Below are positions 1 through 11,798 of a stretch of DNA of 64,000 nt, one piece after another. The position numbers were made by a program, and so were the translations under genes. The notes under the pieces were generated by a model. That model was given only the letters and a program-made list of their open reading frames with translations. It had not been told where the DNA came from and did not search any database. Within the stretch, counting starts at the first letter, position 1. Each line of letters opens with the position of its first letter. This stretch comes from Liolophura sinensis (lineage: Eukaryota; Mollusca; Polyplacophora; Chitonida; Chitonidae), in contig NC_088301.1 of assembly GCF_032854445.1 (NCBI RefSeq), forward strand, positions 19,957,808 through 20,021,807, given 5' to 3'.

Positions 1-545
1 GGTTTAAAACATAAAACAAAAATTTACCAAGAATACACACATACACATTTATTGTGTACAGGTTATTTGAACATTTTGATGAACATGAAGCCGTAGCTTA
101 ATCCACAACTTGTAAGTTACATCAGTTCAATGTCATGAGCTGTCTACCTTGTAATTAGGGGAGACAACCCATGACCTTGGCAGTTCCTGTGGTGTTCATC
201 ATTCAGTCAATGGCAATGGTAAATTTAGTGCAGCATCAGGAGTGACTAATGTAGTGTCATAAATAAGAGAAAGGACAATGCTCAGAAAAAATATCTCTGA
301 TACCTGAATGTGAAACTACAAAGGAAGGAATGTTACCCTTATTCCTCTACATATTGGTATATGACAGACAAACTTTCAGTGCTGTTTAATTATGCATCTT
401 TTTAAATTGATTTTTGCAAAAAAGCACATGGGCTGGGTTGGCCAATTTCACAGCTTCACCACATATATATATATAATTTAATCAGTCTACACAGAAAATA
501 AACATTTTGCTAGCATGAAACAAGACTGAAGAAGTACAGTTTATG

Positions 546-899
546 TGTGAGTGAGTGAGTGAGTGAGTGAGTGAGTGCTTGGGCTTTAACGTCGTACTTA
601 ACAATTTTTCAATCATATGACGATGAAAGAATCCTTAGAGTGCATGTAATGTGCCTCCTTGATGCAGGACGGATTTCCACCGCTCTTTTATCTAGTGCTT
701 CACTGAGATGCTGTACCGAAGGCAAGTAAGGCACCCCACCCGAACCATTATATTGATACAGGTCAACCATTCTTTGCACTCTCCCCCTCACGCTGAATGC
801 CAACGGAGGAAGTTAAAACTTCCCCTTTTAAGAAATCAGGTGTGACTCAACCAATGACTGAGCTCCCGACGCTCTGCCAACTGTGCTATCAGGGCAGGT
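546..899 (-). mobile_element. tRNA-derived SINE, ACTC-tail family, complete
   Basis: Antisense copy with tRNA-like head at the right end (box A-like near 880, box B-like near 840), a conserved body and a (GAGT)n tail seen on this strand at 546-577. A 12-bp direct repeat GTACAGTTTATG at 534-545 and 900-911 is a target-site duplication. The same family recurs at 42981, 53397, 53895 and 54800. Its 3' end, with a GTACGACGTTAAACCCC motif and (ACTC)n tail, resembles the V-SINE type known from molluscs (for example RUDI), but I could not check this. Confidence 0.85.
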
Positions 900-1317
900 G
901 TACAGTTTATGAATCAGAGACATGTCATTTACTCTGTGTGGCATGCATGACTTATTCACATCAAGCATTAAAGGAGTGTACATTGAAATGACTATCATCA
1001 GTATAATTCAAACAACAACATATGAGATATTTGTGTATATATTTAGTATATTTGTGAACAACAAAAACAATCCATCAATTATCATCAAACACTGACATCT
1101 TTCAAGATTAAACTGTCACTCAAAGTTAATACGTTTGCTCTGATACCGTAGGTGTGTTGAAAAAAATTCACACATAAAGAGATGGAAAACTGATCAATCA
1201 AAAGTTAACGAAAGGATGCTACATGTGACCTGCACCTGTCTCCAGTATGAAGTTCTTATTTCGACCCTCTTTTATAATTATCAAGTTGTTTAGTCAACTA
1301 CATGCATGGCTGCATAC
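900..1317. other. Non-coding stretch left of the Tudor-gene exon
   Basis: AT-rich sequence between a SINE and the 1318-1536 exon. On the minus strand it is the intron following that exon. I see no exon or repeat in it. Confidence 0.4.
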
Positions 1318-3083
1318 CTCCTTCCTGTGAACTGTGTTTCTGAAGAAGTTCTTTGCTGATCAACACCTGATTTCTTATAAGTTTTACTAAGGACAGGTTC
1401 TCGGCTAGTGCTGGGTTCCTGAGAGTCAAATATGGGACCATCACTTCTCTTTTTACTCCGCTGAGCTGGGCCAGAGGCTGGGGGTAGGGAGAAGTCTTGA
1501 CATTTCTCCTCTGCTTCCAGTTGTGCGAATTTCTCCCTAACACCAAATAACCACATATGTACAATGAACTACAAAATAGTTATAGATTACATCATAACCT
1601 TAATTTTGGAATAATGACATGTATATTACTGTTAAAACAAAAAAAAGAAAGAAAGAAGAGACAACACGGAATCCTGCAGGCTGAGAAAGCGAAACTGCCT
1701 CCATGTTATACATTTGTTTCCCGTCTCTCTAACATGTTGTGTCCATTAAGCATGTAGAAATAAAAACAGCCGTGGGTGGTGAGGTCTGTTTCCACCCCTC
1801 TTCCTAAATATCTACGGTTATATTATTGTTACATTTTCTTTCAAACTGTCACCAACAGACAAAGGTGTTGCACTGGAAGTTCATAAGAGAGTAGGAAACC
1901 AAAAATTTAAGACCTTCATGTGAACAACCACAGATTTTTTCCAAACAACACTAGTAATCATTTATATCCTGTATGTCAATTTTCTGATTTTCCAGACAAC
2001 ACATCCTACATATATATATATATATATATATACATGTAAATACTTATATATATCTGTTTTATATTATGCATATGAGTATGCGCACTTTAAAATACGCTTC
2101 TATAGTAGCATAATGACAGTTACTGTATCTATACATGTTTTACCTGATTCTTTTATCCTCTTCAATTCCGGTGAGAGGTCTGAAAATGCCACTGTTCAGT
2201 TCTGAATCTGCAAAGTTTTGACACAAAGAACACAATGAAAAGTTGTCTCAATGAGGACCTATTTAATGCAATTCTATCATTTATAAACATGAATACTTAA
2301 CTGGAGACCATGTACATAATAGACATAAATGTGGTGTAGCTCTGATGAAATATTGATCAAGCACCTTTCACACACTTCCTCTCTGGCCATACGTGGGAGA
2401 CCATACCATAATGCTGGCCCCCGTCATATAAGTGAAATATTCTTGAGTTCGGCGTAAAATACCAATAAAATAAATAAATAAATCAAAACTTTTACACACC
2501 TCAAAATAAGTAAAATTTCACCGGCTGGTTAAAAGTCAAGACAACAAATGATATAACTTTCGTAATTTTGGAATAGGGGTTGAAACTGAACTAAATGACT
2601 AAACACTTGAAGATGCATTTACATTTGGTAGGGTGTTTCAGAGCTGTCAACCCAGATAGTATCAAAGAAGTGAGAAAAACAAACAGCCTGTCTCTGGTAG
2701 ATGTTTATAGGGCAAAGCCCCCATGCAAAAATGGTTTTCTGTGTTCAGCCCTGTCAGAAAAATCTCGCTTTAAATTTTTAGTTACTATACATATTAGTAA
2801 GTTCTTAAGGACATTTTGCATCAGGTAATACAATTCGAACAGTACTGATATTTCTACATGACTGTACCTGTGAGTCTCTGGGGTTTGCTGCCAATATGAA
2901 GTATAGGAGATTTCTGCAGTCTGGAGATTTCCACTTCCTCTTCCTCTGGCCCGAATCCATGATACCTAACTTTGGCACACACCTGTCCATCTTGCCGTCT
3001 AACAATTTTCCTCACTAACCCCTGATATAATTTCCCGTCATTTGACCATGGTGCTAAACAATTATCTCCTTTGCACCATACTT
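1318..3083 (-). CDS. Tudor-domain protein, partial (three internal exons)
   Basis: Three minus-strand exons in consistent phase: 2868-3083, 2144-2207 and 1318-1536. Each has an AG acceptor and GT donor, and the phases join 1-1 and 2-2 without a stop. The first exon encodes an SMN-type Tudor fold: it opens with WCKGDNCLAPWSNDGKLYQG, then a basic strand (LVRKIVRRQ), then VRYHGFGPEEEEVEISRLQ. This matches the family pattern W-x-x-GD-x-C-x-A-x-W-x-x-DG-x-x-Y followed by a YG-like turn. Such domains usually bind methylated arginine or lysine. The next two exons encode a low-complexity tail rich in Ser, Lys and Gln. The start lies upstream (beyond 3083) and the 3' end is left of 1318; I could not place either. 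SMN, SMNDC1 and other Tudor proteins are all possible, so no symbol is given. A poly-A tract (3089-3104 on the plus strand) serves as the polypyrimidine tract of the acceptor. Confidence 0.72.
2008..2032. repeat. (AT)n microsatellite
   Basis: A short run of TA dinucleotides inside an intron of the Tudor-domain gene. Confidence 0.8.
2370..2483 (+). mobile_element. SINE, AATA-tail family, 5'-truncated
   Basis: The 3' half of the commonest SINE in the window. It contains the TAAGTGAAATATTCTTGAGT motif, a GGCGTAAAA(C)ACCAAT motif and an (AATA)n tail. The tRNA-like head is missing. Confidence 0.8.
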
Positions 3084-3339
3084 CTACAAAAAAAAAAAAA
3101 AAAAGAATCCTTAAATAATGAAACAAATTAACAAAGTAATTACTAAAAAAATACTCAAGAGACAGTTGTACTGCTTCTCTCCCTTCAGTTTAGTGAATAT
3201 ATTTATCTCAGTATCTTATATAGGGTTTACACAGAAATAATAAATGATAATGATATCCACATTTTATATCACAAATGTATTGTCTGTGTTTATTAGGATA
3301 GGTATGACTATGGTACTGTCAGTGAGATTTACACTAATG

Positions 3340-3690
3340 GACTTGCACAGAACATGCAGTATGATGAATGAATCCTTGAGGTGTAACAAGGTCATCAATA
3401 GGTGTGTGTACATATACTGTGTCTTCTTGTGGCTGGGCAGAGTCCATGCTGCCAAAGTGTTGCTGCCACTGAAGTATCATGCCGAAGACACCAGACAGGA
3501 CACCCCACCCAGTCACTGGGCCAACCAGTTCTGTTTCCTTGCTCTAAGGTCTCAGTGCTGAGCACCAAGCAAGGCAAGCAACAAGTACCATTTTGGTCTT
3601 TGGTATGACCCAACCTGGGTTTGATCCCTGGTCTCGGGACTTCAAGGCAGATGCTCTAACCATCAGGCCACCAATGCGGTCTGCAATGTA
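3340..3690 (-). mobile_element. Third tRNA-derived SINE family
   Basis: The right end read on the minus strand is a tRNA-like head with a box A-like GATGGTTAGAGCATC and box B-like GGGATCAAACCC. The body continues leftward to about 3340. A body fragment recurs at 45010-45130, which shows it is a dispersed family. Ends were set by eye. Confidence 0.65.
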
Positions 3691-3699
3691 ATGCTTCAA

Positions 3700-5200
3700 A
3701 TATGTACAATTGATACATGAAGGAAGTAGATATGCACACGTTTTGCATAATTTCATAAATTTATAAATATCTGTCTTGCATTGGTACATATAAAATGAAT
3801 GTAAAAATCCCATATAATATAACAGTCTCCTGATGATAGTTTGGGGATGAAATGGACCTTTAGCTGAGCACAAGGTCTCAACCATCTGTAATGTGAAACA
3901 CTAAACCATGGCATGTTTTTGAGAGGAAGCTGTTGCATGTGAATAGATACATTTTGGACAGCCAAGTTTTAGATACCGGTATAGAAGCAAAGTTACACAT
4001 TAAAATATCAGTCAGCAATTATTAAAACTTCGTGACTTAATTAAGGGCCTGGTCATAATGTATGTTGTGTGTTATAACAAGACTATGGAGGCATTGTTTT
4101 TTTTGTTTGCTGGGCTTGTGTTTATGACCTGAAATGGATTCTCAATTGATACCATGTTTACTTCTCTGCTTTACGAAACATTACTTTGGACTGAAACTTT
4201 GGCCATGTGCAATGTATTCTGTATGATTTGCAGAACTTAAGTTGGAAATCACATGGTCACCCTAGCGTGGGTGAAAACAAAGGGTCACACATTGTTGAAG
4301 GATAGAGAAAAGGGCATCTGTTTACCACCCTGTCAACAATCCGCATGATCAGCAAGCCATGATTGTACAAGAAAACATCTCATGAACTCTACGAAAATAC
4401 GTTACTCAAACTACGTGGAAAGGTGAAATCCAACTTATACACTATAGCTGACACCAACGGAAAAATAGTTACGGTATGTCTTACACTACCAGTACTCAAA
4501 GAACTGATGAACACGACATTACTTTGTAGACCTACATTGTGTTTGAAAATTAAAGTTACAGGTATTACTGCTAGAAAAAGTGATCGTTAGTAGGTCTTAG
4601 CTTTTATCTAAAAAGAAAAAAACTATGCTAAAACTATGATGAAAACATATACGTTGCTTGGGGGTTGCATGCATCGCATAACATGTTGTTGTTGTTGTTG
4701 CCTTGTCTTTGTGGAGGACTGCTTGAATGCATGCTGGTCAACCTCACCTGACATTCCCTAAAACAACCTATTGTTCCAACTGGGGGAACATCAATCACAG
4801 AGTTTTCTCTTTTCTACCCAAAAATGAAATCAAAGCGCACTGTATTTGTGTTTTTGTGTATGAGAGTTAAATTCCCCGGTTTTGACAAGTTATCTGCCCT
4901 TGGATTATTATTATTATTTGCATTCGCCAATGTGAAACAGATCTTTTCTTTAATAAATTCTTCGTTAAAAAAACACATTTAATATAAGCACAGTAATTTT
5001 CAGACGTCTTTAAACGCGCTCCATGATCAGATATTTGCACAATGGTCAATATGTACCAAGCAATCGGATCAAAAACAACAAGGATGACTCCCAAACAGAT
5101 GTTACAGCTCGTCTCATTGGCTTTCCTTGCCCGTTAAAAGCCAACCGCTAGGTATGTCTCAAATGACATTCGGTTGCGTTTTACCCTTTGCTTTGGCCCA
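3700..5200. other. Intergenic or intronic stretch, no gene assigned
   Basis: AT-rich sequence upstream of the Tudor gene (minus) and of TOPORS (plus). The missing 5' exons of the Tudor gene could lie here, but no candidate has both good splice sites and a matching phase. A 75-codon open frame at 4363-4590 shows no recognisable domain and is not called. Confidence 0.35.
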
Positions 5201-5224
5201 CAAGTTTGGCGAACTTCGCCTCGA

Positions 5225-5286
5225 AAGGAAATGAATTTAGTGTCATTGTTTACAGCGATCACAGTGTATGTGGAGTAGTTGGGCTG
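5225..5286 (+). promoter_or_regulatory. Possible TOPORS 5' non-coding exon and promoter area
   Basis: A GTGAGT donor follows 5286, and a matching acceptor lies at 7773, just before the TOPORS start. Vertebrate TOPORS has an early exon before its large coding exon, so this layout would fit. Sequence near 5100-5290 is less AT-rich than its surroundings and could be a shared divergent promoter with the minus-strand Tudor gene. This is inference only; no core promoter element is clear. Confidence 0.25.
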
Positions 5287-5765
5287 GTGAGTATTTCGGA
5301 GATGCATTTAAAGACATACTCGTAAATTTGACACGACAATCAAACATAAAACAAGAGGATATCTTGCTTCTTGTACATGTACAAAGCAGTCAGGGATTGA
5401 TACGATAAATGAAGACCGCAGTTTTGAACGTTCCACAGTGGTAACAGCATAATATTAGTGACATTTAATGTCTGTGAATTTTGAGGTGATTTTTGTTGTA
5501 GTAACAGTGCCCACCTGCGTTGTCGTTAAAATGACTCTCCCTCTACCCCACATAGGCCTACCCCATGGATGAGATCAGCTGTTGGTACTTGCATGTTAAT
5601 AGGCATTAGCATTACAGATGTAGCTTACTATCGGTAGTTAGTATTCGAGTGGAAGGTGTCAAATTGCCATCGTAATCTAAGGGCTAATGATCGAGTTATA
5701 CCATTCTGGCCAGGTAGTTGTGTTGTAATTATTTAACCCATCACAATAATGATGCATATTACACT

Positions 5766-5865
5766 GCTCCGGTTTCCACCCACCATAGTGCTGGTCGCCG
5801 TCGTATAAGTGAAATATTCTTGAGTACGGTGTAAAACACCTATCAAATAAATAAATAAATAAAAT
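5766..5865 (+). mobile_element. SINE, AATA-tail family, 3' fragment
   Basis: The last 100 bp of the element ending in (AATA)n; the tRNA-like head is absent. Confidence 0.8.
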
Positions 5866-7770
5866 ACACTGCTCCCTCGAAATGACATGCTCATCCGGAC
5901 CCAAAAGATTCATATTGTGTTTCAATCGAATTCGCGCCAAATCAAATCCTGACAAGGGTGATAATTTGTAATGGCTGGAATAAGCAGAAATCTGAACGTG
6001 ACTGAGGACAGTTCTATGGTATGATACAAAATGTACGCAAGAATTTTAGGTACGTTGATTGAGTTACCCAGTTTAATAAAGCAATAACACTTATAAAAAT
6101 TCTTGCATGCCTCGCAATAAAGTCTTGAAAACTGGAACATTGTCACATGTAAAGTGATTCACCATTGCTTTACCTGCGAATCGAGAGACTGTTATCTTCA
6201 AGACAGGCGAAATTTAAACCTGCATGACAAGAGTACGTCAAGAATTCTTTACTTTTTTATGGAATAATGTATTTTGAATGAGTAAGAGTGTGTAAGAAAA
6301 CAAAGATGGCGACAACACATTGTGACATCGCTGGACTGGTGAGAACAAATCTGTCGCTCAAAATAAGCACAAAGGAGCATTCTTGCCTAGTTATCGTACA
6401 TGTAGGTCTAGCAGAGGTCACTCCACAACATGTGTATTTCCATTTTTATTTACATAACAGCTGAACAGATTGATAATGTTTTTCAACCAAATTCCCATGG
6501 CTCAGGCAGGCAAGCCTCATGGCGGTTTGAAATAAACATAACCTGTTTTTTTCTGCACTGATGAACTCTTCATCATTCGGTGTGTTCGTAAATATACTGT
6601 AAATGCACCAAACGGGCAGTGCCACATACAAGGAGAATTCTTAATTATGTGCAGAATGTCGCGCCACCAAATTAACTAAATATGTGTGTAACTGTTGAAT
6701 TTCATCAGTGAAGCAACTCAACTATTTTTGCCCATAAATTACCTGTAGGTCTATATGAGGCCATGGACATACGTGCACTTCAGTTGTTTGAGGCAGTGGC
6801 AAGCTGACGACGAGGTGAAAGATAACATGGGAGGGTATAGGGAAGTGAACAACACTGGACAATGTTCAGAGAAGTACGGCTGATAATAACCAGAAATTAT
6901 AGTATGTAACACAACAGAACAATGTACACAGCACATATAAATGGTGTCAACACAACCTGGTTTTGCACTTAAATTTATTAGACCGTGAAGCAGAGTTTTT
7001 ATATTAACATGTTATTTTGTCGATATTTTCACCACCGTGTGTGAGTGAGTAAGCATTTTGGCACCAGTAAAACTGCAAATGTCAGAATGTCCATGGTCTG
7101 AAATACACCAGTTAGAATTTAGGTTCACTTATCTTCTTCCGGAAGATTTACTGAAAATGATGTTTCTCATATGTCTGTTAAGACAGGAAGGGAAGTAGCT
7201 CTTTGAGGTCAAGTATGCAATGTCTACCTACATGGTGAGATACAATCCCTTGAGCAGCCAGTTTCAAATTTTTGCTTCAGTTGAATTGTTTGAATGAACT
7301 GAAATCATGATGAGAACAAAAACTCTCATTTCAAATGGTGCAGTGAAGCCTGCAGACTCCCTTCCATATTTGTGTTGGCTTATGTATAGTGCTACCTGTT
7401 TGTGACTGAATAATGGGTTTGTGGATATCACATTATAGGACAGCAAATAATGTATCTGTGCTTAGCTACAGACACCCATTTCAGAAATAAACCTATATAC
7501 TATATTCCGAGAACTGCTCAAACATTGTTACATAGAAATGTGAAAAGGCATTCTGGATTATGTATGTACTTGGGAACATAATTGGATGTTATACTGTATC
7601 ACATTGTTGGAAACAGTGCAATATTTTATGTAAATTTACTTTTCTTTTTACTCATGTAGCTACTCTCAAACATGTATCCAATAGTTACTGTACATGCCTT
7701 ACTGTATCACCTGTATGAAAATATTTGCAATACTTAACGTTTACCTTTATTTTTTTGTTTTTATACATGT
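5866..7770. other. Probable TOPORS 5' intron, no other gene seen
   Basis: AT-rich unique-looking sequence ending in a T-rich tract and TACATGTAG acceptor at 7773. I see no coding exon or dispersed repeat in it. Confidence 0.4.
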
Positions 7771-7785
7771 AGATACTCACAAAGA

Positions 7786-7800
7786 TGACCCTGATCTGAC
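7786..7800 (+). promoter_or_regulatory. Short upstream ORF in the TOPORS leader
   Basis: ATG ACC CTG ATC TGA (four codons, MTLI) lies 14 bases before the TOPORS ATG, inside the exon that starts after the acceptor at 7773. The context of its ATG (AAAG-ATG-A) is reasonable, so it could lower translation of the main frame. Confidence 0.5.
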
Positions 7801-7814
7801 GGACAAATCTCATT

Positions 7815-10800
7815 ATGGCAGGAAGGAAATCAGGGAAGAAGGAAAGTATTATGTCCTTACTGGCCGATGAAACCCCATCCGATGGAGCTGAGGTGAAGGA
7901 CTGTCCAGTTATCTCCCCTCCTCACACAAGGACTCGTTCTGAGAAGGGCAAAGCAAATGCTAAAGTATTATCTCCCCCAAGTTCAGGAAACCAGTCTCCT
8001 GATCCAAACTGCTCAATATGCTTGGGGAAGCTGGAGAACAAGTCCTTCACAGACAGCTGTTTTCACATGTTCTGCTTTGCCTGTTTGTTGGAGTGGTCGA
8101 AAGTGAAACCTGAATGCCCCCTGTGTAAGCAGCCTTTCAAGAGCATTATTCACAATGTGCGATCATATGAAGATTATGACCAGTACCATATTCAGGAGGC
8201 CCAGGAGAGACCGGAGTTTCCGTGGGACAGCCCAGAAGGGTACCGTTTCCGTTACAGAACCACTGTCACCTTTGACAGGCTAATGGAGGCGCATTATGAA
8301 GAACAGCAGAGGCAATTGAGATTGCTTCAGCGGCCTACCTTGGTTACTACCAGACGCCACTGGCGCAGACGCAGGCAAGGCGCTACCTCTGAATTCCGAC
8401 ACCGTATCTACCTGAATGGGATGCGCGTGAAGCGCGTGACAACTCGGCAAACGCGACAGCGCAAGACAGGCCCAAATTTTTACAGAAATAACCCAGCATG
8501 TACACACAGACTAGTGCCTTGGCTGAACCGTGAACTCAACGCCCTTCTGCACAGTCATCCAGAGCATGTACACTTTCTGTTGGAGCTTATCATGGACTTA
8601 ATCAAGCGGTTTGAAATTGAAAGCGATGAATTTTTTGAACACGTTCATACATACCTAGGAAGGCATGCCCGTCATTTTATACATGAGTTCACCAGCTTTG
8701 CCCGCTCTCCATACGATATGATCGCGTACGATGAACATGCAATGTATGAACCGTACACAGAGACGATCGAGTCTGACAATGAATCTCCCTTTTCCAGTCC
8801 AGGAAGTGACATCATTATTGTTGATGAGGTCGCTACAACAGAACCAGTTGGGGTTAGAAACCCAAAAAGAAAACGAAACAAGTTCAATTTACCGTCAGAT
8901 ACTCACAACCCTGAGCCTCCGCAGAACAAGGAGGCCTTGTCACCGCTTACAGTGGATACCCGACCCACAGCCATCTCAGGGTGGGACTCGCCCACCCCAG
9001 GGCCCTCTGGGCTCTTTGCTTCCCCAGTGACCTCCGAGACTGTCTCCTCGACAGTCACAACTGTTGTTACAACAACGCCAACACTTAGCTCCTCAGGCGT
9101 GCTCTCAGTGGCAGAACTGGCTCCTAAAAAGGATTTCAGTGATGTTCCAGCAGCACCAGAAAATGTAACCAGTGACAGCGAGAACGATTCCGATGGAAGT
9201 AGTGTCGTTATTGTGAAGGTGGAGAAACCATGGGATGAGAGGACACCGATTACGCTTTCTTCAGATTCTGAGGAAGAGCGAATGCTACAGGCGGAGATTT
9301 CAGGCACTCAGAAAGAGGCTGAGACCAAACAGAAGGATTCCAGCTTTGGTAGTGCAGTGTCCAGTAACTCTAGTTCTGATCTCATTGATGTGGTGACTGT
9401 CACCATTGATAAGAGTCACAAGAAGAGAAAACACAGGCATCATGACAGCGGAAGAAAAAGTCGCAAACGCAAACATTCTAAAGAAACCAGTGGACATTCC
9501 TCATCATCCAAAAAATCTTCACGGGATGCCAACGCAAAAGAAGACAAGAGCTCTAAAACGTCCAAGCATTCCAAAAAGCGACAGTCAAGGAAATCAGATT
9601 ACGACAGAAGAAAGAGCAGAAAACATGAATCGTGGCACTTATCCCATTCTCGCAGTCGTGATCGCAGAGAGCGCACCCCGCCATCCTGCGTGTATGGATA
9701 TGAGAGTCCTGTGGCTGGCAAATTTGGGGAGTTCTTTCAGTGGTTACAACACAATGAACTCAGTCACGACCATTTTTCTCCAGAAGAGTTAGATCCAGTC
9801 AATTTGTTTTCAGGCCATAAGGTGTCATCTTATTCAGGTCGACATGGGAGATATGCACGTTCAAGGTCACGCTCAAGGTCATATGACACGATATGGCCGA
9901 ACAGCAGCAGGTCCCGATCACCGACATTGTCGATTTCACCAAACAAGAAGGCTCGAAGCTGGGATAAGCATTCCCGTAGCAGGAAGTCCAGAAGTAGCAG
10001 CGTAGAAATCATCCAAGTTGTGACAGGCGGTGTCAGCCAGCAGAGGAAGAGTCACAAAAAGCACAAGAAGCACAAAAAGCACAAACATAAAAGGTCTAAG
10101 ACTGAAACCATTTCAGTTGACAAGCCTGTAGAGGTGGTAGAGTTGGAACCAGAGCCTGCTGATGATAAGGGGTCACAGGAAATGATGGAGGATCCGCAGC
10201 AGCCGAGCACTGCTGTTGAAGCTTTGGTGACCCCATCCTGTAGTAAATCTCCAGATGAGAAAAAGTTCAAGAAACACCCTACCGGGCACAAAACGTCTTC
10301 AAAACCGGTGAAAATAAAGCGGGACACTGTTTTGATGAAGGACTTACAGAACAAAGCCAAAGTGGTAAATGAGAGCTCTAATGAAGAGCAAAGAGAAAAT
10401 AGGCTAGAGCCTTCTGCAAGTGAGGCTTTTGAGTTGAATAACTGTCATGAAAAGTTAGAGTCAAACAAAGCTGTTGTTAGTCCCCAGAACAAGGCTGTGT
10501 CACAGACAGGGACTGACGTTATAGAGAGGACGTCTCATGAGCCTCTAGTGTCAAACTTAACCAAGGAGGACAATAAAAGTGACTGGCAGATTAATGGTGG
10601 GGATGAAGACAGTGTTGAGATTGATGTTGTCACAGTTGGTGACATATCATTAGAAACAGCAGCCGCTGAAAAGGGGACAGATGTTGTACCTGCCTCAGAT
10701 GGCATGTTTGAAACTGTAGAAACATCCATATCAGCCGAGGAGTCATTAGAGGAGGTGTTAGATGTGGTGTCTGTCGATCCACCAGATAACTCATTTTCTG

Positions 10801-11798
10801 AATCAGGCAAAAGACGTTCTGAGAAGATTGATGTGTTTTCAGTTAACCCCCCAGAGTTCATTAACAAATGTACTGAGAGGATAGATGAGGTATCGTTTGA
10901 TTGTCCAGATGACTTAATTTTGGAATCGGGCAAGACATACAGTAACAAAATGGATTTAGTATCAATGGATCCCACAAGTGACTCACTTTCTGAGTCAGAT
11001 AAAGCTGGCTCAGAGAGTGAAGACATCGACATTACATCTTGTGATACATCTGGCAACGAAGTTCAAGAAATTGGCGGTGTGTCTTGCCGTGAACCTCCCC
11101 ACGGGAATCTCTCTGTCAGTTCTTCTGAACCAAAAGATATATGGTTTGACATACATGTACCTGTGGAAACAGAGAAGGATCGAAATTTGACAGAGAACAC
11201 CACTGCACATGCTGCCAGTGCTGTACCTGACGCGATAATAGACGTATCGCAGAAGAGCTCTACCGAGCATCTTCCTGAGCCTCAAATTGAAAAGGTCCTC
11301 TGTGAGATCGAAACTAAGCGATTCGTCTCATGTGATGAAAGCTTTCCACTTGAGTTGAAGGCAGAGAACTGTGATTCAGTCAAACAATCAGGGTATTCTT
11401 CACTGGAAAATAGCAGTGTTGATGCAGATAATTCAGCATCTTTGAAGGATCCAAAGCAAACCCCAGTGGAAGCTGAAATAGGAAATTGTGCTGATGGTGC
11501 AGATGATGTGACAGACATGACAAAGGGAAATAAAATTGTGTTCTCACATGGTTTTGAAGAATCGGTGAATAGGGAAGTCAAGGATTCTTCTCCATCTGAA
11601 GGATGTGGGGAGAGATGCATATCTGTAGATGAGGACAATAGCTGTGGTAATGACAAACCTGAGGTGAAGGCCAGCAATGGGATGCATGGAGCTCTGGCTG
11701 GCATCACTGAACATTGTGTACCTGAAAAGTACACCCCACACAGAGATTTACCTGATGCCAATCCTGATCAGGCACCTAGTAGTCATGAGAAATCTTAA
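7815..11798 (+). CDS. TOPORS: TOPORS, RING-type E3 ubiquitin/SUMO ligase
   Basis: Uninterrupted frame of 1327 residues; human TOPORS has about 1045. The RING finger near the N terminus has all eight ligands: C66, C69, C82, H84, C87, C90, C101 and C104 (CSICL... CFHMFCFAC ... CPLC). Family signatures follow: FRYRTT at about 145-150, then NNPACTHRLVPWLNRELNAL at about 225-244, and HFIHEFTSFARSPY at about 287-300. Hydrophobic SUMO-interaction-like strings (DIIIVDE, SSVVIV, IDVVTVTID) occur between acidic patches. A Lys/Arg/Ser-rich RS region spans about 540-780 and includes a KHKKHKKHKHKR tract. The acidic C-terminal part is longer than in vertebrates and holds degenerate repeats. TOPORS ubiquitinates and sumoylates nuclear targets such as p53 and also sits at centrosomes and basal bodies in vertebrates. 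The start at 7815 is the first in-frame ATG after the acceptor. Confidence 0.96.
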   Translation: MAGRKSGKKESIMSLLADETPSDGAEVKDCPVISPPHTRTRSEKGKANAKVLSPPSSGNQSPDPNCSICLGKLENKSFTDSCFHMFCFACLLEWSKVKPECPLCKQPFKSIIHNVRSYEDYDQYHIQEAQERPEFPWDSPEGYRFRYRTTVTFDRLMEAHYEEQQRQLRLLQRPTLVTTRRHWRRRRQGATSEFRHRIYLNGMRVKRVTTRQTRQRKTGPNFYRNNPACTHRLVPWLNRELNALLHSHPEHVHFLLELIMDLIKRFEIESDEFFEHVHTYLGRHARHFIHEFTSFARSPYDMIAYDEHAMYEPYTETIESDNESPFSSPGSDIIIVDEVATTEPVGVRNPKRKRNKFNLPSDTHNPEPPQNKEALSPLTVDTRPTAISGWDSPTPGPSGLFASPVTSETVSSTVTTVVTTTPTLSSSGVLSVAELAPKKDFSDVPAAPENVTSDSENDSDGSSVVIVKVEKPWDERTPITLSSDSEEERMLQAEISGTQKEAETKQKDSSFGSAVSSNSSSDLIDVVTVTIDKSHKKRKHRHHDSGRKSRKRKHSKETSGHSSSSKKSSRDANAKEDKSSKTSKHSKKRQSRKSDYDRRKSRKHESWHLSHSRSRDRRERTPPSCVYGYESPVAGKFGEFFQWLQHNELSHDHFSPEELDPVNLFSGHKVSSYSGRHGRYARSRSRSRSYDTIWPNSSRSRSPTLSISPNKKARSWDKHSRSRKSRSSSVEIIQVVTGGVSQQRKSHKKHKKHKKHKHKRSKTETISVDKPVEVVELEPEPADDKGSQEMMEDPQQPSTAVEALVTPSCSKSPDEKKFKKHPTGHKTSSKPVKIKRDTVLMKDLQNKAKVVNESSNEEQRENRLEPSASEAFELNNCHEKLESNKAVVSPQNKAVSQTGTDVIERTSHEPLVSNLTKEDNKSDWQINGGDEDSVEIDVVTVGDISLETAAAEKGTDVVPASDGMFETVETSISAEESLEEVLDVVSVDPPDNSFSESGKRRSEKIDVFSVNPPEFINKCTERIDEVSFDCPDDLILESGKTYSNKMDLVSMDPTSDSLSESDKAGSESEDIDITSCDTSGNEVQEIGGVSCREPPHGNLSVSSSEPKDIWFDIHVPVETEKDRNLTENTTAHAASAVPDAIIDVSQKSSTEHLPEPQIEKVLCEIETKRFVSCDESFPLELKAENCDSVKQSGYSSLENSSVDADNSASLKDPKQTPVEAEIGNCADGADDVTDMTKGNKIVFSHGFEESVNREVKDSSPSEGCGERCISVDEDNSCGNDKPEVKASNGMHGALAGITEHCVPEKYTPHRDLPDANPDQAPSSHEKS

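Noticed and set aside
4363-4590. 75-codon plus-strand frame
   Set aside because: AT-rich composition, no family signature and no splice support.
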